DNA of 64,000 bases, from NCBI GenBank assembly GCA_902799355.1, contig CADCAG010000016.1, positions 1 to 64,000 on the forward strand, read 5' to 3'. The translations under genes were made by a program, and so were the position numbers. This DNA is from an uncultured Bacteroidales bacterium. GTDB lineage: Bacteria > Bacteroidota > Bacteroidia > Bacteroidales > Bacteroidaceae. The number at the start of each line of letters is the position of its first letter. Position 1 is the first letter of the stretch. This document shows positions 20,780 through 27,255 of the stretch, piece by piece. Under the pieces are notes generated by a model that worked only from the letters and a program-made list of their open reading frames with translations, did not search any database and was not told the DNA's origin.

Positions 20780-20801
20780 TAAGACTAGTATGACTAGATA
20801 A
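20775..20801 (+). repeat. 9-base tandem repeat over the ilvD stop codon
   Basis: ACTAGTAAG, ACTAGTATG and ACTAGATAA follow at period 9. The TAG at 20777-20779 that ends ilvD is part of the first unit. It matches the intragenic repeat 700 bases upstream. Confidence 0.8.
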
Positions 20802-20819
20802 ACAAGAGTATTAAGAAAT

Positions 20820-22526
20820 ATGCTGAAAGATAGAATAACAGGAGCGAAAGCGCTGATGCGAGCCTTGCAGGCTGAAGGTGTGAAGACCATCTTCGGATAC
20901 CCAGGAGGCAGTATCATGCCCGTTTACGATGCGCTGTTCGACTACACACGAGGTGAGAAAAAATGTTTTGACCATATTCTTGTTCGTCACGAACAGGGAG
21001 CAACTCATGCTGCTGAGGGTTATGCCCGCGTCAGTGGTGAGGTGGGTGTCGCATTAGTAACCAGCGGTCCTGGTGTAACTAATACTCTGACAGGCATTGC
21101 TGATGCGATGCTTGATTCTACCCCTATTGTCGTCATTGCCGGACAGGTGCCCATCGCTGCGTTAGGTACAGATGCCTTCCAGGAGGTTGACCTTGTAGGT
21201 GTGTCACAACCTATCTCCAAGTGGAGCTACCAGATACGCCGTGCCGAGGATGTCGCATGGGCTGTCAGTCGTGCATTCTTTATTGCCCGTAGTGGTCGCC
21301 CAGGGCCTGTTGTCCTTGACTTTGCCAAGAACGCACAGGTAGAGGAGATTGACTGGGAACCTAAGAAGGTAGACTTCATCCGTTCCTATGTGCCTTATCC
21401 CAAACTCGACAACGATGCCGTTCGTCGTGCTGCCGACCTTATTAATAATGCAAAGCGTCCACTGGCACTGGTAGGGCAGGGCGTAGAATTGGGTAATGCC
21501 CAGGAAGAGTTGAAGGCCTTTCTTGAGAAGGCAGATATCCCTGCCGGTCGTACGATGCTGGGGCTCTCTGCATTGCCTTCCAATCATCCGCTGAATGTCG
21601 GCATGCTGGGTATGCACGGCAACTACGCTGTCAACCTGAAGGAGCAGGAATGTGACGTGCTGATAGCTATCGGTATGCGTTTCTCCGATCGCGTGACAGG
21701 TAACCTGAAAACCTACGCCAGGCAAGCCAAGATAATCCATTTGGATATTGACCGCAGTGAGATTGACAAGAACGTGAAGACTCATGTGGCTGTGGTAGCC
21801 GACTGTAAGGAATCGTTACCTGCCCTCACTGCACTGATTGATAAGAATAACCATCAGGAGTGGCGCGACTCATTCAAGGAACTTGACGAGAAGGAGCGCA
21901 CCAAGGTTATCGAACCGGCCATTCATCCCCAGCAGGGTCCTCTGTTGATGGGCGAGATTGTACATGCCGTTGCTGAGCAGGCTCCCGATGGTTCTGTGCT
22001 TGTTACTGACGTCGGTCAGAATCAACTTTTTGCTACCCGTTATTTCAAATACACTCAGAAGCGCAGTATCTGTACCAGTGGTGGTTTGGGAACGATGGGT
22101 TACGGCATGCCTGCCGCCATTGGTGCCACTTTTGCTACCGACCGCACTGTCTGCTGCTTTATGGGCGACGGAGGCTTCCAGATGAATATCCAGGAGTTGG
22201 GCACTATCATGGAACAGCAGGCTCCTGTGAAGATGATTCTATTGAACAATCATTACCTGGGTAATGTGCGCCAGTGGCAGGATATGTTCTGGATGAAGCG
22301 CAAGTCGTTCACCAAGATGCTCAACCCGTGCTACGAGTCCATCGCACAGGGCTATGGCATCCCGTATCAGGCAGTTACGGACCGCAAAGACTTGGCGTCT
22401 GCTATTGAGAAGATGCTTAACACCAAGGGACCATACATCCTTGAGTGTGCCATCAAGGAGGAAGACAATGTGTTGCCGATGACGCCTCCAGGTATGAATG
22501 TCAATGAGATGATGTTAGAGATTTAA
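20820..22526 (+). CDS. ilvB: Acetolactate synthase large subunit
   Basis: 568 residues of the TPP-enzyme family. The N-terminal domain has GYPGGSIMPVYDALF and the TPP-activating glutamate in HEQGATHAAEGYARVSG. The C-terminal TPP/Mg site is GDGGFQMNIQELGT followed by LLNNHYLGNVRQWQ. It condenses two pyruvates, or pyruvate with 2-oxobutyrate, in the first common step of branched-chain amino acid synthesis. The start at 20820 follows the ilvD repeat spacer. The small subunit starts three bases after its stop. Confidence 0.97.
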   Translation: MLKDRITGAKALMRALQAEGVKTIFGYPGGSIMPVYDALFDYTRGEKKCFDHILVRHEQGATHAAEGYARVSGEVGVALVTSGPGVTNTLTGIADAMLDSTPIVVIAGQVPIAALGTDAFQEVDLVGVSQPISKWSYQIRRAEDVAWAVSRAFFIARSGRPGPVVLDFAKNAQVEEIDWEPKKVDFIRSYVPYPKLDNDAVRRAADLINNAKRPLALVGQGVELGNAQEELKAFLEKADIPAGRTMLGLSALPSNHPLNVGMLGMHGNYAVNLKEQECDVLIAIGMRFSDRVTGNLKTYARQAKIIHLDIDRSEIDKNVKTHVAVVADCKESLPALTALIDKNNHQEWRDSFKELDEKERTKVIEPAIHPQQGPLLMGEIVHAVAEQAPDGSVLVTDVGQNQLFATRYFKYTQKRSICTSGGLGTMGYGMPAAIGATFATDRTVCCFMGDGGFQMNIQELGTIMEQQAPVKMILLNNHYLGNVRQWQDMFWMKRKSFTKMLNPCYESIAQGYGIPYQAVTDRKDLASAIEKMLNTKGPYILECAIKEEDNVLPMTPPGMNVNEMMLEI

Positions 22527-22529
22527 GTT

Positions 22530-23075
22530 ATGGAAGATAAGAAACTATATACCTTGTTAGTCTATTCGGAGAACGTAGCAGGTATTCTGAATCAGATTAC
22601 CGCTGTGTTCACCCGTCGTCAGGTGAATATCGAGAGTCTGAACGTGTCGGCATCCAGCATACTAGGTGTACATAAGTACACCATTACGGCTTGGAGTCAT
22701 GAAGAACAGATAGTGAACATCACCCGTCAGATAGAGAAAAAGATAGATGTCGTCAAGGCTAACTATTTCACTGACGACCAGTTGTTTATCCGTGAGACGG
22801 GCCTCTATAAACTTGCTACCGAACTGGTGATGAAGAATCCGGAGATTTCGCGTACCATTCGTAAGTTTGATGCCAGCATCACAGAGGTGAACCCCACGTA
22901 TGTCATTGTGATGAAATATGGTGTTACCGATGATATCATCGAGTTGTTCCGAGCCCTCGACAAGTTCGGGTGTGTATTGCAGTACACCCGCAGTGGTCGT
23001 ATCGCTGTGACTCGTGGCATGCAGGAACAGGTTAGTGAGTTCTTGGAACAACGTGAAAAAACGGCCAACGGTTAA
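22530..23075 (+). CDS. ilvN: Acetolactate synthase small (regulatory) subunit
   Basis: 181 residues. The N-terminal ACT domain (LYTLLVYSENVAGILNQITA, then VNIESLNVSAS) would bind valine for feedback control and stimulate the catalytic subunit. A C-terminal domain of about 90 residues follows, as in longer ilvN/ilvH proteins. It is tightly coupled to ilvB. Its stop codon is embedded in the heptamer array that leads to the thioesterase gene. Confidence 0.95.
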   Translation: MEDKKLYTLLVYSENVAGILNQITAVFTRRQVNIESLNVSASSILGVHKYTITAWSHEEQIVNITRQIEKKIDVVKANYFTDDQLFIRETGLYKLATELVMKNPEISRTIRKFDASITEVNPTYVIVMKYGVTDDIIELFRALDKFGCVLQYTRSGRIAVTRGMQEQVSEFLEQREKTANG

Positions 23076-23126
23076 TGGCTATTAGCTATTGGCTTTTGGT
23101 TAAAGGTTATTGTTTATTGTATAATG
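23071..23126 (+). repeat. Eight-unit heptamer array from the ilvN stop to the thioesterase start
   Basis: Eight consecutive 7-base units (GTTAATG, GCTATTA, GCTATTG, GCTTTTG, GTTAAAG, GTTATTG, TTTATTG, TATAATG) fill the junction exactly. The ilvN stop TAA is in the first unit and the next ATG ends the last. This is the clearest of the stop-to-start arrays. Confidence 0.8.
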
Positions 23127-23888
23127 GATAAAGTAGGACGTTACGAATTTTTGGCAGAGCCTTTCCACTGTGATTTTAGTGGAAGGCTTTTTATGGGACA
23201 TCTGGGCAACCACATGCTTAATGCTGCCGACTTCCACAGCTCAGCGCGTGGTTTTGGCATGAAGTACCTCATGACCATTCAGCGCTCGTGGGTGCTTTCG
23301 CGTTTGGCCATCGAAATGACGGAGATGCCCCAACAGTATACTAAGTTCAATGTCGAGACGTGGGTAGAAAGTGCCATGCGCTATTTCACCTCGCGAAATT
23401 TCGCTGTGGTGGGAACTCCCTCTGACCCCTCCCAAGGAGAGGAACCGCGAATCTATGGCTATGGACGCTCTATATGGGCTATGATAGACACCGAGACGCG
23501 CCAGCCTACGGACATCTTCAGCATTGACAATGGAGCCATCAACAACTGGATTGTCGACGACAAGGCTTGTCCTATTGACAAGGGTGGGCGAGTGAAGATG
23601 ACAGATATGGCCCAACTGGTACGCACCATTGATACCTTTTATAATGATGTAGACATTAATGGCCATATCAACTCAGTCAAGTACATCGAGCATGTTCTCG
23701 ACCTGTGGCCCATTGATTGGTATAAAGAGCACCAGATTAAGCGTTTCGAGATTGCTTACGTGGCAGAGGCGCATGCTGGTGATCGGCTTTCGTTCTATCG
23801 TGAGGAGACTGCTGATGGCGAGTTCTGCGTACGCATCGTGAAGAATGACGATGTCGAAGTGGTAAGAAGTAAGGTTAAATTCGTATAA
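23124..23888 (+). CDS. Acyl-ACP thioesterase
   Basis: 254 residues resembling bacterial FatA/FatB-like acyl-ACP thioesterases: two hot-dog halves, with N-terminal MKYLMTIQRSWVLSRLAIEM. The catalytic-type segment DVDINGHINSVKYIEHVLD at about residues 174-192 has the Asp/Asn-x-His pattern. The enzyme frees fatty acids from acyl-carrier protein in the cytoplasm. Its position between ilvN and ilvC is often seen in Bacteroidota and may link branched-chain precursor supply to fatty acid release; that link is inference. Confidence 0.85.
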   Translation: MDKVGRYEFLAEPFHCDFSGRLFMGHLGNHMLNAADFHSSARGFGMKYLMTIQRSWVLSRLAIEMTEMPQQYTKFNVETWVESAMRYFTSRNFAVVGTPSDPSQGEEPRIYGYGRSIWAMIDTETRQPTDIFSIDNGAINNWIVDDKACPIDKGGRVKMTDMAQLVRTIDTFYNDVDINGHINSVKYIEHVLDLWPIDWYKEHQIKRFEIAYVAEAHAGDRLSFYREETADGEFCVRIVKNDDVEVVRSKVKFV

Positions 23889-23900
23889 ATTGTAACAAAT

Positions 23901-23932
23901 ATTTGGCTATTTGCTTGCAATTCGTTACCTTT
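23901..23932 (+). promoter_or_regulatory. Promoter of ilvC
   Basis: The -7 box TACCTTTG is at 23925-23932, and TTTG is at 23901-23904 with a 20-base spacer. ilvC is thus also expressed apart from the upstream ilv genes. Confidence 0.75.
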
Positions 23933-23937
23933 GCAGC

Positions 23938-24061
23938 TGATTTAGTTAAGTCTCTCGTCGCATCCTCGTGTAGGGTGGGAGTGGACCGATAAAACGACGG
24001 CTCTCGTGCAGGGCTGGCATGGTACACAGAGATAAGTATAACATTAAAACATAATATTATT
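23938..24061 (+). promoter_or_regulatory. Long 5' leader of ilvC, function unknown
   Basis: About 123 bases separate the predicted start of transcription from the ilvC ATG, far more than for other genes here. The leader has a G-rich middle, a repeated CTCTCGT (23952 and 24001) and a possible CGTCG/CGACG pairing (23956-23960 with 23995-23999). An 11-codon frame (MVHRDKYNIKT) near 24020 has one Ile and one Val only, so it does not look like an attenuation peptide. Confidence 0.3.
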
Positions 24062-25111
24062 ATGGCAGAAATGAATTTTGGTGGCGTTATCGAAACTGTA
24101 GTCACCAGCAAGGAGTTCTCTCTCGAGAAAGCACGTGAAGTATTAAAGGATGAGGTTATCGCCGTCATCGGTTATGGTGTGCAGGGTCCTGGTCAGGCCT
24201 GTAACCTGCGCGACAACGGTTTCAACGTCATTGTCGGCCAGCGCCAGGGCAAGACCTACGACAAGGCTGTCGCTGACGGTTGGGTACCAGGCAAGACGCT
24301 CTTCTCTATTGAAGAGGCTGCCGAAAAGGGTACTATCCTCTGCATGTTGCTTTCTGACGCTGGTCAGATGCAGCAGTGGCCCACCATCAAGAAATATCTG
24401 AAGCCCGGCAAGACGTTGTACTACTCTCACGGCTTCGCTATCAACTGGAGTGACCGCACGGGTGTCGTTCCTCCCAAGGATGTCGACGTTATCATGGTAG
24501 CTCCTAAGGGAAGCGGAACTTCTCTTCGTACCATGTTCTGCGAGGGTCGCGGACTGAACTGCTCTTATGCCGTTTACCAGGACGCTACGGGTAAGGCCAA
24601 GGAGAAGACACTGGCCTTTGGTATCGGTATCGGAGCAGGTTATATGTTCGAGACTACCTTCCAGCGTGAGGCTACCTCTGACCTCACCGGTGAGCGTGGC
24701 TCACTGATGGGTGCCATCCAGGGTCTGCTGTTGGCTCAGTACGAGGTGCTGCGTGAGAATGGTCACTCACCCTCTGAGGCTTTCAACGAAACCGTTGAAG
24801 AACTCACCCAGAGCCTTGGCCCGCTCTTCGGTGCTAAGGGTATGGACTGGATGTATGCTAACTGCTCTACCACAGCACAGCGTGGTGCTCTCGACTGGGC
24901 TCCCCGTTTCCACGATGCCATCAAGCCCGTTATGGAGTGGCTGTACTACTCGGTGAAGACTGGTAACGAGGCACAGATTACCATCGATGCCAACTCTAAG
25001 CCCGACTATCGTGCTGGTTTGGAGAAGGAGCTGGAGGCTATGCGCAACCAGGAGATGTGGCGTGCTGGCGAGACTGTTCGCAAGCTGCGTCCTGAATATC
25101 AGGAAGATTAA
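24062..25111 (+). CDS. ilvC: Ketol-acid reductoisomerase
   Basis: 349 residues. The Rossmann motif VIGYGVQGPGQACNLRDNG is at about residues 37-55 and the cofactor loop VGQRQGKTYDKA follows. The C-terminal knotted domain holds the Mg/substrate residues (for example the ETTFQREATSDLTGERG segment). It isomerises and reduces acetolactate or acetohydroxybutyrate with NAD(P)H. The GxGVQGPGQ form is usual in Bacteroidota. It has its own promoter, a long leader and an unusual inverted-repeat terminator. Confidence 0.97.
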   Translation: MAEMNFGGVIETVVTSKEFSLEKAREVLKDEVIAVIGYGVQGPGQACNLRDNGFNVIVGQRQGKTYDKAVADGWVPGKTLFSIEEAAEKGTILCMLLSDAGQMQQWPTIKKYLKPGKTLYYSHGFAINWSDRTGVVPPKDVDVIMVAPKGSGTSLRTMFCEGRGLNCSYAVYQDATGKAKEKTLAFGIGIGAGYMFETTFQREATSDLTGERGSLMGAIQGLLLAQYEVLRENGHSPSEAFNETVEELTQSLGPLFGAKGMDWMYANCSTTAQRGALDWAPRFHDAIKPVMEWLYYSVKTGNEAQITIDANSKPDYRAGLEKELEAMRNQEMWRAGETVRKLRPEYQED

Positions 25112-25125
25112 TACCAATGTATAAC

Positions 25126-25190
25126 AGAACGGTTCTGCCGATGACAGTCGCTAAGCGATGATAAATCAGTAGAACCGTTCTATTTAATTA
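25126..25190 (+). terminator. Branched inverted repeat after ilvC, probable terminator
   Basis: AGAACGGTTCT (25126-25136) and AGAACCGTTCT (25171-25181) can pair as one 11-bp stem. The loop contains a smaller hairpin, TCGC-taa-GCGA (25148-25158). Each arm is itself a near-perfect palindrome. A T/A-rich tract follows. Confidence 0.55.
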
Positions 25191-25205
25191 TTTAATAATA
25201 GGAAT

Positions 25206-25805
25206 ATGATAAAAAGATTTTCACTTGTTTTGTTTGCCTTGATGGCAATGGTGTGTGTGCAGGCCCAGGACGAGAATCCTCGTCATGAGATTGGCGTCAG
25301 CTATGGTCTTGGTGTGTCGCTCATTGGCGACGGTATTGGCAATGCAGTTGGTGCAGGCATCTTTGATGCACTTACGGGCTATGAGTGGACCAATAAGAAA
25401 AATTTCGGTACCCTCGGTGTAGAGTATTTCTATCATCTGGCTGACGCTCCCCGTACTGCTATTGGTGGTATCTTTACCTATGCCCGCTATGGTGAGGACG
25501 TAGAGAAGGGTGGCGTGAAGGAAGGTGAGCGCACGCGTAGCTATATGACACTGATGCCCTCTGTCAAGTACTATTATGTCAATGGCAAGAATTTCGGACT
25601 CTACTCTAAGGTTGCTGCCGGTGTCATGATGATGCGTGCAAAGTCTGAGAGTAACGGCAAGAGCGATACCAACTCTGATTTCCGCTTCATGTGTCAGGCC
25701 TCACTGCTGGGCTTGGAAGCTGGTTCTCAGAATTTCCGTTGCTTCTTTGAGCTCGGTGCTGGTGAGCAAGGTATTATCTTAGCCGGTCTGAAATACAAAT
25801 TCTAA
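25206..25805 (+). CDS. Small outer-membrane beta-barrel protein, function unknown
   Basis: 199 residues with a signal peptide (MIKRFSLVLFALMAMVCVQAQ). The rest is amphipathic strands (EIGVSYGLGVSLIGDG, FGTLGVEYFYHLAD, YMTLMPSVKYYYVNG, FGLYSKVAAGVMMM), ending in GIILAGLKYKF with the terminal Phe typical of barrels. It looks like an 8-10 strand outer-membrane protein. No substrate or binding motif can be named. No clear promoter precedes it; read-through from ilvC is possible. Confidence 0.7.
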   Translation: MIKRFSLVLFALMAMVCVQAQDENPRHEIGVSYGLGVSLIGDGIGNAVGAGIFDALTGYEWTNKKNFGTLGVEYFYHLADAPRTAIGGIFTYARYGEDVEKGGVKEGERTRSYMTLMPSVKYYYVNGKNFGLYSKVAAGVMMMRAKSESNGKSDTNSDFRFMCQASLLGLEAGSQNFRCFFELGAGEQGIILAGLKYKF

Positions 25806-25821
25806 TAGACTAACGATTCTT

Positions 25822-27009
25822 TTAGTACAGGAAACCAAGTAGCCAAAGAGGTATCTGGTTGTCTTTACCTATCTCCGTGTTGTAGCGTGCGTAGATAGTG
25901 TCTGGAGCATAGCGTATCTTCGCCTTGCTATTGGCATCGCAAATACGGAACTTCAGCTCCTCATCGACAAGATAGAACTGGTCGCGTCCCTGTTGGTTGA
26001 CTTTGTGGTCTTTCCATAGAGAATTGACGAAGAAAGTCTCCATCGCTGTCTGCTTGTCGACATGTATAGGATAGATGGCATAGAGCAGGTTAGAATTGTG
26101 GAGCATAATCTTCGACGGTTTCTTGGGAAAGTCCTCTCCAACGGGGTATATCATGTTCAATAGACGAGCATCGGTCAGATACTTGATGTAGTTCATCACT
26201 GTGGCGCGTGATGTCTCGATATCCTGTGCCAGCTTACTGACGTTAGGAGCCTTGGGTCCTTCTTCAGCCAATTGGTAGAATAGTTTTTTTATCTTGGTGA
26301 GATATTTCAGTTCTATCTGCTTGATGAGCAGGATGTCCACCTCCGTCATCATGTTCATCGTCTTCAGCAGGTTCTCAGAGTAGTTGCGTTGTTCCTTGAA
26401 GAAGGGGTAGAAACCGTGGTGGATGTAGTCCTGGAAATAGCGGTGTGGCGACACCTTAGGCAGTATCTGTTTGATGATGTGCTCGTGGTTCCTTAGTATC
26501 TCGTCGAGCGTGTAGGAGCGGAAGTTGTTGCCCGTCTGCAGGTTAATGAACTCACGGAAAGAGAAACCTCTCAAGTTGTACGACTTGACGATGCCATTGA
26601 GTTCTGGGTTCTCATCCTTCAGACGCATCACGCTACTGCCCGTAAAGACAATCTTCAGGTAGGGGTAGAGGTCGTAGCATTTGCGGAGCTCTTGGCTCCA
26701 GTTTGGCTGTTTGAATACCTGGTCAATAAGCAGTACGCGACCACCATGATTGCAGAACTCGCCAGCAAAGTCGGAGATGCCGTGACCTTGGAAATAGAAG
26801 TTGTTCATGTTGACATAGAGACACTGACGGTCGTTGACATCAAACTTCTCCTTGGCATATTGTAACAAAAATGTCGTTTTGCCAATGCCACGAGTTCCCT
26901 TGATGCCTATCAGACGGTCAGACCAGTTGATCTCGTCCATCAAGGCACGACGTATGGGGGCATTTACATGCTCTACTAAATACCTATGCGTGCGGAAAAA
27001 TGCTTCCAT
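25822..27009 (-). CDS. AAA-family ATPase with DUF4143-like C-terminal half
   Basis: 395 residues. Walker A GTRGIGKTTF is at about residues 38-47 and Walker B RVLLIDQVFK near 90-99, with the sensor-like KIVFTGSSVMRL around 120. The C-terminal half (about 230-390) carries a winged-helix-like stretch (VSKLAQDIETSRATVMNYIK), as in AAA_14/DUF4143 ATPases. Such genes are numerous and variable in Bacteroidales, and their role is unclear. Walker B has DQ in place of the usual DE, which could reduce hydrolysis. It stands alone with its own promoter. Convergent to the beta-barrel gene. Confidence 0.8.
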   Translation of the reverse strand: MEAFFRTHRYLVEHVNAPIRRALMDEINWSDRLIGIKGTRGIGKTTFLLQYAKEKFDVNDRQCLYVNMNNFYFQGHGISDFAGEFCNHGGRVLLIDQVFKQPNWSQELRKCYDLYPYLKIVFTGSSVMRLKDENPELNGIVKSYNLRGFSFREFINLQTGNNFRSYTLDEILRNHEHIIKQILPKVSPHRYFQDYIHHGFYPFFKEQRNYSENLLKTMNMMTEVDILLIKQIELKYLTKIKKLFYQLAEEGPKAPNVSKLAQDIETSRATVMNYIKYLTDARLLNMIYPVGEDFPKKPSKIMLHNSNLLYAIYPIHVDKQTAMETFFVNSLWKDHKVNQQGRDQFYLVDEELKFRICDANSKAKIRYAPDTIYARYNTEIGKDNQIPLWLLGFLY

Positions 27010-27045
27010 GAAACTACTACGCTGATTTTAACTATAAAACTGGCG

Positions 27046-27076
27046 CAAAGTTAGTAAAAAATCTCGAAATTGCAAA
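27046..27076 (-). promoter_or_regulatory. Promoter of the AAA ATPase gene
   Basis: On the minus strand the -7 box TAACTTTG is at 27053-27046, and TTTG is at 27076-27073 with a 19-base spacer. Confidence 0.7.
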
Positions 27077-27133
27077 GCAGAGATTGCAAAATCTTGCTAA
27101 AAACGCTGTTTTTTACTATTATTCAATCCTTAT

Positions 27134-27174
27134 CTCTGCGCATATTAGCTGTACCTCTGCGCGTATTAGCTGTA
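27134..27174. repeat. Two 20-base direct repeats, period 21, upstream of the AAA ATPase gene
   Basis: CTCTGCGCATATTAGCTGTA (27134-27153) and CTCTGCGCGTATTAGCTGTA (27155-27174) differ at one base. They lie 80-120 bases upstream of the -7 box and could be protein-binding sites or a duplicated remnant. Confidence 0.75.
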
Positions 27175-27183
27175 GAAGCAACC

Positions 27184-27199
27184 AATTCTCTAGAGAATT
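27184..27199. repeat. Perfect 16-base palindrome
   Basis: AATTCTCTAGAGAATT is identical to its reverse complement. It sits between the receptor gene end and the 20-base repeats. It may be an operator; without a loop or T run it is a poor terminator. Confidence 0.6.
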
Positions 27200-27255
27200 T
27201 CAGTCGTATACAGCTGATTTACAAAAATAACTCTTTTTCTTAATTCTAGTTTACG

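Noticed and set aside
24020..24055. Possible attenuation leader peptide (MVHRDKYNIKT) before ilvC
   Set aside because: It has only two branched-chain codons, no terminator/antiterminator pair follows, and the frame is short enough to occur by chance.
20811..24168. Several minus-strand open frames of 85-190 codons opposite ilvB, ilvN and the thioesterase gene
   Set aside because: They mirror plus-strand coding sequence and lack promoters or conserved motifs.
27134..27174. CRISPR array
   Set aside because: Only two copies separated by one base. There are no spacers and no cas genes.
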